Assembly: GCA_040381035.1 (NCBI GenBank)
Contig: JBEIHY010000006.1
Location: 1 to 64,000 of the forward strand
Direction of reading: 5' to 3'
DNA: 64,000 bases
Source of the DNA: REEB506 sp040381035
Lineage (GTDB): Bacteria; Pseudomonadota; Alphaproteobacteria; Caulobacterales; Aquidulcibacteraceae
This document shows positions 34,721 to 43,766 of the stretch, piece by piece. A model generated the notes under the pieces. The model made no database searches. It was not told where the DNA came from and was given only the letters and a program-made list of their open reading frames with translations. A program made the translations under genes and the position numbers. The first letter of the stretch is position 1. Each line of letters starts with the position of its first letter.

Positions 34721-36155
34721 CATTCTGCGCGGGGCGCCGGCTGAACTGCGTCGCCTGCTCAATACCGCCACGTTCCGTTTGGCCATGGCGCAAGCGGCGA
34801 TGTTTGCCCTGTTTGCGGCCGTGCTGTTGGTGGCGGTGTACTCCACCACTGCCGGCCAATTGCAGCGCGACGCAGACGAGGCGGTGGACGCGGAGTTTAC
34901 CGTTTTGGCGCAGCTCTACAGCGAAGGCGGCATGCGCCGACTGAACGAAGACGTGATCACCCGCATGGAAGAAGGCGGCGCCGGTCTTTATGTGCTGGCC
35001 GACCAGGACGGCGAAGTGATGACCGGCAGCTTTGATCGCTTGCCGCAATGGCCGACGACGGAAAGCCAACGGGTGTTTTTCCGGTTCGATCAGAAGCTGG
35101 AGGATGGCCGCTCGGTGCGCAAACATGCGCGCGGGCGCGTTGGCCGGTTGCTGAATGGCCCGATCCTGCTGGTCGCACGCGACATGGGCGACGCCAATGC
35201 GATCGTCAGCCGGATGTCCGGCGCGATCTGGTGGGGCGCGCTTGCCGGTCTCGGATTTTCACTGGCGGCCGGTTACGTCGCGAGCCGTCAGGCCGCGCGG
35301 CGCGCCGAGGCCCTGTCGCGCACGGCGCGCGATGTGATGGCCGGCGATTTGACGCGCCGGGCGCCGGTGCTTGGCGGCGGCGATGAGTTTGATCGCCTCG
35401 GCCAAGACATCAACGCGATGCTGAGCCGCATTGAACGGCTGGTGCATTCCTCGCGCACCGCCGGCGACGCGATCGCCCATGATCTGAAAAGCCCGCTGAC
35501 CCGGCTGAAGCTCAATTTGGAGCAAGCTCTGGACCGCCAGCCCGATAGCGAGCGCGACCGTGAGGCTCTCCGCTATGCACTGGATGAAAGCGAGCAGGTG
35601 CTGACCACATTCGGCTCCATACTGCGGCTGGCGAAGGTTCAGGCGGCCGCCGGCTGGCGGTTCGAGGCGGTCGATTTCACCCGTATTGTTGAAAATTTGG
35701 TCGAGTTTCTCGGGCCTTTGATGGAAGAAGACGGCCTGACGCTTGAGGCTGACATTGCGGCCGATCTGAACGGCCGCGGCGACAATGGCTTGCTCACCCA
35801 GGCGCTGTCCAATCTGATCGAGAACGCGATCAAATACACACCGCCCGGCGGCCGGATCCGGGTTGAGGCCGGGCGGGCGTCCGCCGGGTTTGTGCGGTTG
35901 GCGGTAATCGACAGCGGACCAGGAGTGCCGGTTGGCGAGCGTGAGCGGGTGAAAGAGCGTTGGGTGCGGCTGGAAAGCGCCCGCACGACCCCGGGCGCCG
36001 GTTTGGGATTGAGCCTGGTGGATGCGGTTGCAGAATTGCACCAGGGCCAATTTTCACTGAGCGACGGATTGCAAGGGCCGGCCGGGCCTGGCTTGGAGGC
36101 GCGGCTGATCCTGCCGCTCGATCCAGCAGACATTGCCGCAAAGGCGCCGGCATGA
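34692..36155 (+). CDS. Sensor histidine kinase, partner of the degP-linked regulator
   Basis: About 487 residues. The start is uncertain: GTG at 34692 lies inside the regulator's 3' end, ATG at 34785 is an alternative just before the first membrane helix. Two transmembrane helices (AAMFALFAAVLLVAVYS; IWWGALAGLGFSLAAGYVA) flank a periplasmic domain, then HAMP, the H-box GDAIAHDLKSPLTRLK, N-box ALSNLIENAIKYTPPGG, G1 IDSGPGVP and G2 GAGLGLSLV. All catalytic boxes look intact. The stop overlaps the glnE start by ATGA. Confidence 0.9.
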   Translation: MGRVIVWKRDILRGAPAELRRLLNTATFRLAMAQAAMFALFAAVLLVAVYSTTAGQLQRDADEAVDAEFTVLAQLYSEGGMRRLNEDVITRMEEGGAGLYVLADQDGEVMTGSFDRLPQWPTTESQRVFFRFDQKLEDGRSVRKHARGRVGRLLNGPILLVARDMGDANAIVSRMSGAIWWGALAGLGFSLAAGYVASRQAARRAEALSRTARDVMAGDLTRRAPVLGGGDEFDRLGQDINAMLSRIERLVHSSRTAGDAIAHDLKSPLTRLKLNLEQALDRQPDSERDREALRYALDESEQVLTTFGSILRLAKVQAAAGWRFEAVDFTRIVENLVEFLGPLMEEDGLTLEADIAADLNGRGDNGLLTQALSNLIENAIKYTPPGGRIRVEAGRASAGFVRLAVIDSGPGVPVGERERVKERWVRLESARTTPGAGLGLSLVDAVAELHQGQFSLSDGLQGPAGPGLEARLILPLDPADIAAKAPA

Positions 36156-38938
36156 GCGGCGCAATCTCTCCTGTCGGCGCTGATTGGCCAGCCGTTATTG
36201 AATCGGCTTGCACTCATGCCCCCTATCTTTCCCGGTTGTGCGCGCGTTTTCCCGATACGCTCGATCGTCTGTGTTCGGACGGCCCGGTTGCGGCGTTTCG
36301 GGCGACGTGTGCGCACCTGGAAAACGCGGCCGCCTTGCCCCAGGCCGACGCCATGGCGCAGATGCGCAAAGCCAAAGGCCAAATGCATCTGACCGTTGCC
36401 TTGGCCGATCTTGCCGGGCGTTGGGGGCTGGATGAGGTGACGCGGGCATTGTCTGATTTTGCTGACCAGGCCATGAAGACCGCGGTTGGCGTGATCGCGC
36501 GCGATCTGGCGGCAAGCGGCGATCTCTTGGCTGGCGATGATCCCGCCCGCGGCCCTATTCCCGGCCTGATCTTGATCGCCATGGGCAAGCATGGCGCCTT
36601 CGAGCTGAACTATTCCAGCGATATCGACGTGACCGTTTTTTACGATCGCAGCCTGTTGGCGACGCCGCCGGGTCGCGAGGCGGGCCGGCTTGGCGTGCGC
36701 ATCGCCCAGTTGCTGGTCAAGCTGCTCGAAGAGCAAACGGCGGATGGCTATGTATTTCGCACCGATCTGCGCCTACGCCCCGATCCCGGCTCAACGCCGC
36801 CGGCGGTCTCAACGGCGTCTGCGGAGCACTATTATCAGACGCTCGGGCAAAACTGGGAGCGCGCGGCCTTCATCAAGGCGCGCGTTTGCGCCGGCGATCC
36901 GATCGCTGGCGCGGAATTCCTTGCCGGGCTGCAGAGCTTCATCTGGCGCCGCCACCTCGATTACGCAGCGATTGCCGATGTCCATTCCATCAAACGCCAA
37001 ATCCGCAGCGTGAAACAGTCTGCCGACCTCGACGAGCCGGTGTTTGACGTCAAGCTTGGCCGTGGCGGGATCCGCGATATTGAGCTTTTTGCCCAAACCC
37101 AGCAGCTCATTCTGGGCGGGCGCATCAGTGCTTTGCGCGCCCAAACCACCCGCGGCGCACTTTTGGCTTTGTCCGAACACGGACGAGTGGATGGCGCCGA
37201 TCGGGCAATTCTGGACGCCGCCTACGAATTCTTGCGCGGCGTTGAACACCGCATCCAGATGCGGGCTGATGAGCAAACCCACAAAACCCCTTCCGATCCT
37301 GCCGCCCGCGCCGATCTTGCGGCCCTGTGCGGTTTTGGCGATCTTGCCGCGTTTGACGCGGCTCTGATTGCGGTTCGCCAACGGGTCGCCGTTATTGATC
37401 GCGCGCTGTTTCCCGATGACGAAAGCCTCGCCGACCCGCTTGGCAGTCTGGTGTTCACCGGCGTTGAAGACGATCCCGACACGCTCGCCACCCTGCGCGA
37501 GCTTGGCTATCAGAAACCGGAAGCGGTCACTGCGGCAGTGCGCGGCTGGCATCATGGCCGGGTGCGGGCCATGCGCTCAGAGCGCGCCCGCGAATTGCTT
37601 ACCGTCTTGACGCCGGCAATGCTGCGCGCAATTGCCGCCAGCGGCGCCCCGGATGCGGCGTTCCAGCGCTTTGCCGATTTCTTTGCGGCGTTGCCGGCAG
37701 GTGTGCAAACGCTGTCTTTGTTCAAAGCCCATCCGCGCCTTGTTGCGGATTTGTCGGCCGCGTTTGCGGTTGCGCCGCGGCTGGCGGCTTTGGTCGGACG
37801 TCGGCCTGCGTTGCTCGACGCGATGATGGATTCCGGCTTTGAGCGGCCGCTGGCCGATGATCCGCCGGATCAGCGCGCCAACGCCATGCGCGCAGCGGTT
37901 GGCGCCGCCGGTGGGTTTGAAGCGGCCCTGAATACGGTGCGGCGTCTGCAGCGCGAAGAAGCGTTTCGCATCGATTGGCAAACCTTGTCCGGGCGCGCGC
38001 CGCCTGAGGCGGCGGGCGCTTCCCATGCCGATCTGGCGGAAGCCTGCCTGCAGGCTTTGGCGCAAGCTGCAGCGGATGAAACGGCGTGTCGCATCGGACC
38101 AGCGCCGGGTGCTTTCACCGTGCTTGCTTTGGGCAAGTTTGGCGGGCGCGAATTGGCCCAAGGGTCAGACCTCGACATCATGGTTGTCTATGACGCGCCA
38201 GACGGCGCCGGCGCGGATTATTTCACGCGGCTAACCCAGCGCCTGATCGCAGCCCTTTCGGCGCCGACCGAAGAGGGTTTGCTTTATGAAGTCGATATGC
38301 AGTTGCGGCCCTCCGGGTCGAAAGGGCCTGTGGCGGTCTCCAAGCGGGCGTTTGAGCGCTACTATGCAGATGAAGCCTGGACCTGGGAATTGCTGGCGCT
38401 CACTCGGTTGCGGGCTGTGGCCGGCGATCCGGCTTTGGGCAATGAGATCGAAGCCTTGGCGCGGGCGCGTTTAGCGCGGCCCATGGATCGGGCCAAGATT
38501 TTCGCCGATGTCGCGGCCATGCGCGCGCGCATGGACAAAGAGCGCCCCGCCAAGGGCCGTTGGGATCTGAAACTGTATCCGGGCGGTTTTGTCGATGTAG
38601 AGTTTATCGCCCAGGCCATGCAATTGGTCACCGCCGCCCGCGCGCCGGAAGTCTTGCACCCCAATACCAGTGTTGCGCTGGCTGGATTGACCGCCGCTGG
38701 CGCCCTGGCCTGGGAAGATGCAGAGCCGCTTCTGGCGGGCTGGCGGCTTTATTCGCAACTGCAACAATGGTTGCGCATCGTCTGGGAGGGGCAATTCCAG
38801 CCGGAAGCGGTCGGCGAGGCCGTCCGCCTGCGCCTCGCGCGGGCGTTGCGGCGCAGCGACTTTACCGCGCTTGAACACGAACTCGCCGCACGTCAGGACG
38901 CCTGCCGGGCGAGATTTGCGGCGATTCTCCTTAGTTAA
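36152..38938 (+). CDS. glnE: Bifunctional glutamine synthetase adenylyltransferase/deadenylase
   Basis: A 928-residue enzyme that adenylylates and deadenylylates glutamine synthetase in response to PII and glutamine. The two nucleotidyltransferase domains are visible: FELNYSSDIDVTVFYD (about residue 150) and GRELAQGSDLDIMVVYD (about residue 665). VFDVKLGRGGIRDIELFAQ and WDLKLYPGGFVDVEFIAQA are the matching family repeats after each. The start at 36152 overlaps the kinase stop by ATGA; a longer in-frame reading into the kinase gene is not supported. Length is typical for alphaproteobacteria. Confidence 0.97.
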   Translation: MSGAISPVGADWPAVIESACTHAPYLSRLCARFPDTLDRLCSDGPVAAFRATCAHLENAAALPQADAMAQMRKAKGQMHLTVALADLAGRWGLDEVTRALSDFADQAMKTAVGVIARDLAASGDLLAGDDPARGPIPGLILIAMGKHGAFELNYSSDIDVTVFYDRSLLATPPGREAGRLGVRIAQLLVKLLEEQTADGYVFRTDLRLRPDPGSTPPAVSTASAEHYYQTLGQNWERAAFIKARVCAGDPIAGAEFLAGLQSFIWRRHLDYAAIADVHSIKRQIRSVKQSADLDEPVFDVKLGRGGIRDIELFAQTQQLILGGRISALRAQTTRGALLALSEHGRVDGADRAILDAAYEFLRGVEHRIQMRADEQTHKTPSDPAARADLAALCGFGDLAAFDAALIAVRQRVAVIDRALFPDDESLADPLGSLVFTGVEDDPDTLATLRELGYQKPEAVTAAVRGWHHGRVRAMRSERARELLTVLTPAMLRAIAASGAPDAAFQRFADFFAALPAGVQTLSLFKAHPRLVADLSAAFAVAPRLAALVGRRPALLDAMMDSGFERPLADDPPDQRANAMRAAVGAAGGFEAALNTVRRLQREEAFRIDWQTLSGRAPPEAAGASHADLAEACLQALAQAAADETACRIGPAPGAFTVLALGKFGGRELAQGSDLDIMVVYDAPDGAGADYFTRLTQRLIAALSAPTEEGLLYEVDMQLRPSGSKGPVAVSKRAFERYYADEAWTWELLALTRLRAVAGDPALGNEIEALARARLARPMDRAKIFADVAAMRARMDKERPAKGRWDLKLYPGGFVDVEFIAQAMQLVTAARAPEVLHPNTSVALAGLTAAGALAWEDAEPLLAGWRLYSQLQQWLRIVWEGQFQPEAVGEAVRLRLARALRRSDFTALEHELAARQDACRARFAAILLS

Positions 38939-39041
38939 TCGCCGCGCGACGGAAAATCCGTGGTCAGGCGTTGGATTAGCCAGCGTCGGTGCGCTACCGG
39001 CGGCGCGGGAGATTGCGTCATCCATGATGATCTGTTGAGAC

Positions 39042-39596
39042 TTGCGCGTGCGCGATCCGGATGTCGACCTGGTGCGCCGGACCGCCGCCGGCGACAATCG
39101 CGCCGCGGCGGCGCTGGTGGCGCGGCATTTGTCGCGGATCGCCGGGCTTGCCCGGCGGATGCTGAACGACGCCAGCGAGGCCGAAGACGTTGCCCAAGAA
39201 ACCTTCCTGCGCGCCTGGAAAGCCGCGGCTGGCTGGCGCGAGGACGAAGCCTTGTTCTCGACCTGGTTGCATCGCGTCGCAACCAATCTATGCCTCGATC
39301 GTTTACGCCGACGGCGCGAACTACCGACCGAAGACGCCGGCGCCGCCTTGATCGACGAGACGCCGCAAGGCGATGCCCGGCTGGCGGCGGCCGAGCAGGG
39401 CGAGGCCGTGCGGGCAGCCCTCGATCGACTGCCGGAACGCCAGCGGGCCGCGATCATGCTGTGTCATTTTCAGGAGCTCGGCAATATCGAGGCGGCGGCG
39501 GCGTTGGAGATCAGCGTAGAAGCCCTAGAATCCTTGTTGTCACGTGGCCGGCGGGCGTTGCGCGCCACTCTCGCCGATCTTGGCGGCGCGTCATGA
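39042..39596 (+). CDS. ECF-type RNA polymerase sigma factor
   Basis: A 184-residue sigma-70 factor with regions 2 and 4 only. Region 2: ARRMLNDASEAEDVAQETFLRAWK and TWLHRVATNLCLDRLRRRRE. Region 4: ALDRLPERQRAAIMLCHFQELGNIEAAAAL, a helix-turn-helix ending SVEALESLLSRGRRALRATL. The start is TTG at 39042 (GTG at 39048 possible). It is followed by a putative anti-sigma gene and a periplasmic sensor-like gene, the ECF/anti-sigma/sensor module of the CnrYXH type. glnE ends 103 bp upstream. Confidence 0.9.
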   Translation: MRVRDPDVDLVRRTAAGDNRAAAALVARHLSRIAGLARRMLNDASEAEDVAQETFLRAWKAAAGWREDEALFSTWLHRVATNLCLDRLRRRRELPTEDAGAALIDETPQGDARLAAAEQGEAVRAALDRLPERQRAAIMLCHFQELGNIEAAAALEISVEALESLLSRGRRALRATLADLGGAS

Positions 39597-39612
39597 AGAG
39601 GAGGAAAGCGCA

Positions 39613-40008
39613 ATGATTGGCCTGCAACGCTTTGCCGATTTGGCCGCGGCTTATGGCGCCGATCTGGCGCGCTGGCCCGCAGCCGAGTGCGCCGGCGCCG
39701 CCGCCTTGATGGCCGCGCAGCCGCAAGAGACGGCCGCCATCCTGGCGCAGGCGCGTGCGCTTGACGCAGCACTTGATCTTCTCATTGCGCCCCCGCCAAG
39801 CGATCTCTTGGCGCGCCGCATTCTGCGGGCCGCGCCAAAGCCAAGGGGCGCCCCGGTGTGGGCCGCGATGGCGGCTTCCATGGTCATCGGCGTGCTGATC
39901 GGGTTCGGCGGCGTTCGCGCATGGGACGCAAGCGCGAGTATCGAGACGGCGATGAGCGAGGCGCTCGGCGGTGACGACGCCTGGCCTGTTATGGGGTTGG
40001 ACGGATGA
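39613..40008 (+). CDS. Putative membrane anti-sigma factor
   Basis: A 131-residue protein: a cytoplasmic N-terminal part with ADLARWPAAECAGAAALMAA, one membrane segment (VWAAMAASMVIGVLIGFGGV) near residue 80-100, and a short periplasmic tail. No zinc HxxxCxxC motif is present, so it is not a ZAS-type factor. Identification as anti-sigma rests on topology and its place 16 bp after the ECF gene. It overlaps the next gene by ATGA. Confidence 0.65.
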   Translation: MIGLQRFADLAAAYGADLARWPAAECAGAAALMAAQPQETAAILAQARALDAALDLLIAPPPSDLLARRILRAAPKPRGAPVWAAMAASMVIGVLIGFGGVRAWDASASIETAMSEALGGDDAWPVMGLDG

Positions 40009-40583
40009 CAGACGATCCTATCGCGGACCCGGTGCGGCGCGCTTTTCCATGGAAGTCTGTGGCAATTGCGGCGTTGGCGCTCAACCTGGTTTTGGTTGGG
40101 GCCAGTGTCGGCGCTTTGGCGGCCGGCGCGCGATTGTTGCCGCCGGGCATCCCGACGCCAGGCGGCGGGCCCGGCGGTGGCGGGGCAATGGCGCGTACGG
40201 TGCTGGAGGCCGTGCCCGAGGTCAAACGCCGTGAAGTGCGGGCGCTGCTGGGCGCGGGTGTGAAGGCGGCCGCTGCGGAGCGGCGCGCGGCGCGTGAGGC
40301 GCGGGTGGCGGCGTTCAAAACGGCGATGGCCGAACCTTATGATCCAAGCGCCGTGCGCGCGGCGTTCGCGCAAATGCGCGCAGCCGATGGCGCAGTTCTT
40401 GGCAAATTCGATGACAGTCTGGTGCAGGCTCTTGGCCAATTGACGCCCTCTGAACGACGCGCGGCGATGGCGGAATTGGCGCGGCGCGCGATGAAGGGGC
40501 GCGGCGGGCTGCGCGGCGATCGTCCGGGTTCGGACCATCCGGGGCCGGGGCAGATGATCGCCCCCCAAGGGCCGCCGCCGTAA
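40005..40583 (+). CDS. Periplasmic heavy-metal-sensor-like (CnrX/ZraP type) protein
   Basis: A 192-residue protein with an N-terminal membrane anchor (SVAIAALALNLVLVGASVGAL), a Pro/Gly stretch and a helical periplasmic domain. VPEVKRREVRALLGAGV, ARVAAFKTAMAEPYDPSAVRA and LTPSERRAAMAELARR are the hallmarks of the CnrX/ZraP-like heavy-metal-resistance family, in which a four-helix hairpin senses or buffers metal. Metal-binding His/Glu/Met are sparse, so what it senses here is uncertain. The tail is rich in Gly, Pro and His. Last gene of the ECF module, convergent with the PleC-like kinase. Confidence 0.75.
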   Translation: MTDDPIADPVRRAFPWKSVAIAALALNLVLVGASVGALAAGARLLPPGIPTPGGGPGGGGAMARTVLEAVPEVKRREVRALLGAGVKAAAAERRAAREARVAAFKTAMAEPYDPSAVRAAFAQMRAADGAVLGKFDDSLVQALGQLTPSERRAAMAELARRAMKGRGGLRGDRPGSDHPGPGQMIAPQGPPP

Positions 40584-40589
40584 TCGGGA

Positions 40590-43106
40590 TCAAGCGGCGT
40601 TGAGCAATTGCGGCTTGTCGGGGCCGGCTGTCGGGCGCGGTTGGCGCGGCAGAGTGATCGTCACAACGGTGCCTTTGCCGAGTTCGCTGTCCATCTTGAA
40701 CACCCCGCCATGCAGCTGAACAAAGGTTCGCGTGAGCGCCAGGCCAAGCCCGGTGCCGCCGGTGGTGCGGGTATACTCGTTGTCGACCTGCTCAAACGGG
40801 CGGCCCAGTCGCGCGAGCGCCTCGGGGGGAATACCGCGACCCGTGTCGATCACTTGCATGACGATGCCGTCCTCAGTCGGGCGCGCGCGCACGCGCACCG
40901 CGCCAACTTCGGTAAACTTGAGCGCGTTGGATAGGAGGTTCAGCAGGATCTGCTTTACGGCGCGGTGATCGGCGATGATTTCGGGCAGATCAACGGCGTC
41001 AATCTCCAGTGCGAGCTTCTTGTCTTCCGCGCGCCGACGCATAAGGCGCACCGCTTGATCGATGGCCACCATCGGATCGAGCGGTTTGGGGGTGAGATTG
41101 AATTTGCCGGCTTCGACCTTGGCCATATCGAGGATGTCGTTGATCAGATCGAGCAGCAGATCGCCGCTGGCTTTGATGTCACGGGCATATTCGGCATATT
41201 TGGGGTGGCCGATCGGGCCGAAGAACTGATTTGCGAGCACTTCGGAAAAACCATTGATGGCGTTGAGCGGTGTGCGCAGTTCATGGCTCATATTGGCCAG
41301 AAAGGCGGTCTTTGCGCGGCTCGCTTCTTCGGCGCGCAGCTTTTCGGCTTCGTATTTCTTCTTCAGTTCCTTCTCGCGGCCTTCGGAGCGTTCGATCTCT
41401 TCATACGCACGTCGAACGCGGCTTTCCTTGGCGGCGAGTTCTTCGGCCTGGCGCTTCAGGCGCGTGATGTCGAGGCCCAGCAAAATGACGCCGCCTTCGG
41501 CGGTCGGGCGCTCAACAAGGTGCAACCACTGGCCATTTCTGAGTTCCAGTTCACGCGCCTGCGGGTCTTCGCGTTCGTGATCTTCACGGCTGATCTCACG
41601 GCTGGCGGCCTCCATCAGCGCACCATAAGGCGCCCCGCGGCGCAGGACATCGCGCCCCAAATGGAAGGTTTTGGAGAAAGCGGCATTGCACGTGATCAGG
41701 CGGCGGCGGGCGTCAAACAGCGCAAACGGGCCGGTGAAACCCTCAATCGCTTCCTGCAGGCGCCGTTGCATCGCGACGGACTTCATTTCCGCCTCGCGCC
41801 GCGGCGTGGCGTCCAGCGCGGTGCCGACCATGACTTTCCCGGCGCCGCTCTGTTCATCCTCGACCATTACGCCGCGCAATTCCACCCAGTGCAAAGCGTC
41901 GTCGCGCTGGACGCGGAAGCTAACCTCCAAAGCCCCGGTCTGGCCGGCTTGGATGAGGGCAGTGTGAAAGGCGGCGCGGTCTTCATCTGCGGCAAGGCCG
42001 ACGAAGTCTCGAATGCTCAACACAGGGGCGCTCGCACCAAGCATGGCTTGTAAGCGTTTGGACAGCTCCACGGAGTTTTCGGCCCGCCGCAATGTCCAAA
42101 CGCCAGCCCGGGCGCCGTCCACGGCGAGGCGGAAATGCCGCTGCGCGCGCTCCAAACTGTCTTCAGCGAGCTCAGCGCGCCGCGCATGCGTGCGGGTGCG
42201 CAAGCTTATTGCCAGAAGCGCGGCCAGCGCCGGGGCGCCCAAGGTGGTCGCATAACTCAGCGCGAGGAGGGCGAGCTCGATCCAGGAATGGCCGGCCGGC
42301 TGAACCGCATAAGCGCGAAAGCCGCCCGTGATATTTGCAAATCCAATGGCCAGTTTGGCGCCGTCGCGGCTGTATCCCAAAGCATGGCGGCCATCGCCTG
42401 CCGGCGGTGCAGCGCCAAGCCCGTAGCGCGCCTGAGCGGTGTCGGCCGACTTTTCTTCACCCAGCACGACGCCTTCAGCATCAGTGATCAGGATCGATTC
42501 GCCGGCCGCCTGCCGAATGGCATCGCTATCCAAAGCACTGACCAGAACTTGTCCGCCGGGCAGTTTGCGCGTCAGAACAGGCGCGCCCGGTTTGTTGGGG
42601 GCGGCAAACACCAGACCAGACCAGGCAAGATCGGCGCGGCCATGGCCGAAGCTGTTGCGCATCAGGGCCTCCGGCGCTGCGCCACGCTGTGCGATCAAAG
42701 CGCCGTCGCGGTCGAAGGCGGCGACTGCGATCACGGCGCCAGCGCGACCGGCCGCAGCCAGTGCACCGCCGGATTCGCCGTTCAATCCAATGCGGGCTGC
42801 GGCTTCAGACGCCGCCGCCAACGCGCCCCAGGCTTCAAGGATTGGTGCATTGGCGCGCTCAGCCCCAAGGGCAGCAGCTAAGGCCGCGCGCTCCAGACTG
42901 ACGCCGAGTTGCTGACGGCGTTCGCTTTCCACGCGCCAGGCCAGACCGGCGAAGAACAGCACCAAAAGGGCGGCGACCAGACCATAAGTGAGCCCCGGCG
43001 TCGCAGGGCGATCAACGGCCACGGCCACAGCCTCGGCTGAACTCGGCGCGGCGGCGCCCGCCGGTTCAACCCGGTAGATATGCGGTTTTTCCCGCCTTTC
43101 AGTCAC
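40590..43106 (-). CDS. PAS-containing sensor histidine kinase, PleC/DivJ-like
   Basis: An 838-residue kinase starting at a GTG: a first membrane helix (LTYGLVAALLVLFFAGLAW), a large periplasmic part, a second helix (IELALLALSYATTLGAPALAALLAI), PAS regions (FRLAVDGARAGVWTL; RRLQEAIEGFTGPFALFDARRRL), a coiled coil (EIERSEGREKELKKKYEAEK) and HisKA FLANMSHELRTPLNAINGFS with NQFFGPIGHPKYAEYA. N-box LLNLLSNALKFTEVG, G1 IDTGRGIP and G2 GGTGLGLALT are complete. Length (Caulobacter PleC is about 842) and the NAINGFSE / FGPIG phrase resemble PleC/DivJ, cell-polarity kinases acting on DivK. Identity as PleC is likely but unproven. Downstream of a response regulator and an EAL gene. Confidence 0.85.
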   Translation of the reverse strand: MTERREKPHIYRVEPAGAAAPSSAEAVAVAVDRPATPGLTYGLVAALLVLFFAGLAWRVESERRQQLGVSLERAALAAALGAERANAPILEAWGALAAASEAAARIGLNGESGGALAAAGRAGAVIAVAAFDRDGALIAQRGAAPEALMRNSFGHGRADLAWSGLVFAAPNKPGAPVLTRKLPGGQVLVSALDSDAIRQAAGESILITDAEGVVLGEEKSADTAQARYGLGAAPPAGDGRHALGYSRDGAKLAIGFANITGGFRAYAVQPAGHSWIELALLALSYATTLGAPALAALLAISLRTRTHARRAELAEDSLERAQRHFRLAVDGARAGVWTLRRAENSVELSKRLQAMLGASAPVLSIRDFVGLAADEDRAAFHTALIQAGQTGALEVSFRVQRDDALHWVELRGVMVEDEQSGAGKVMVGTALDATPRREAEMKSVAMQRRLQEAIEGFTGPFALFDARRRLITCNAAFSKTFHLGRDVLRRGAPYGALMEAASREISREDHEREDPQARELELRNGQWLHLVERPTAEGGVILLGLDITRLKRQAEELAAKESRVRRAYEEIERSEGREKELKKKYEAEKLRAEEASRAKTAFLANMSHELRTPLNAINGFSEVLANQFFGPIGHPKYAEYARDIKASGDLLLDLINDILDMAKVEAGKFNLTPKPLDPMVAIDQAVRLMRRRAEDKKLALEIDAVDLPEIIADHRAVKQILLNLLSNALKFTEVGAVRVRARPTEDGIVMQVIDTGRGIPPEALARLGRPFEQVDNEYTRTTGGTGLGLALTRTFVQLHGGVFKMDSELGKGTVVTITLPRQPRPTAGPDKPQLLNAA

Positions 43107-43200
43107 AGCTGTCAGCCCTTCCGCTGTTTCGATCCGGTGCGCCGTCAGCGGCGTCTGTTCGGGTGCGAATCAAGCAAGAGCCAAACTATTAGCCGGTTGG

Positions 43201-43764
43201 TTAAGCCGTCGTCGAGGCTTGGGTGTGCATTGTCCCCAGCAAGTTCAGCGCGAAGATCCAGGGTCTGGCGACTTGCGCCGTTCTGCGCCGTTCTGCGCCG
43301 CTATGCGTGGACCCCCGGTGGCGGCGGCGGTCGGGGCCGAAATAGCTGCCGGTCTTGACAAACTTGCGCGGTGAATTGGCCACAGCCACGATCTTGCGAT
43401 AGAGATCGAGTGCGGTGACCGGCTTGCAGCAGAACTCTGTGACACCGGCGTCGCGGGCGGCCATAACCCGGGACCGTTCCGAGTGCGCGGTCAGCATGAT
43501 GATCGGCACATAATGGTTGGGGCTGTCCTTGGCGGTGCGCACCAGCTTGATGAAATCCAAACCGTCGAGCAGGTTCATCTGATAGTCGACGATGATCAGA
43601 TCGACGCCGTCGTGCTTGACGCTGTTGAAGGCTTCGGCGGCGTCGTGCGCTTCATAGAAGTCTTTCGCGCCGAAGCCGCGCATAATCACGCGGACGATGT
43701 TAATCATGTGCTGATTGTCGTCCACAATCAGTGTTCGCAGCCGCTCAAAGGACCGGTTGTCCAT
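43201..43764 (-). CDS. Single-domain response regulator
   Basis: A 187-residue regulator from the ATG at 43764 (TTG at 43770 would overlap the EAL stop). The receiver domain has LIVDDNQHMINIVRVI, the phospho-acceptor in LIIVDYQMNLLDGLDF and the switch Lys in EFCCKPVTALDLYRKI. It is followed by the alphaproteobacterial signature FVKTGSYFGPDRRR and a basic/disordered tail with no output domain. Such CheY-like proteins act by protein contact. It lies between an EAL gene (3 bp upstream) and a PleC-like kinase (95 bp downstream), so a phosphorelay partner is likely nearby. Confidence 0.9.
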   Translation of the reverse strand: MDNRSFERLRTLIVDDNQHMINIVRVIMRGFGAKDFYEAHDAAEAFNSVKHDGVDLIIVDYQMNLLDGLDFIKLVRTAKDSPNHYVPIIMLTAHSERSRVMAARDAGVTEFCCKPVTALDLYRKIVAVANSPRKFVKTGSYFGPDRRRHRGSTHSGAERRRTAQVARPWIFALNLLGTMHTQASTTA

Positions 43765-43766
43765 GT

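Noticed and set aside
40965..42053. Long plus-strand frame (362 residues) opposite the PleC-like kinase
   Set aside because: Antisense to a gene with full kinase motifs; high GC generates such frames.
43150..43205. TTAG/TTAA pair between the kinase and the receiver gene as a CtrA box
   Set aside because: Spacing is 8, not 7, and only one half matches the consensus.
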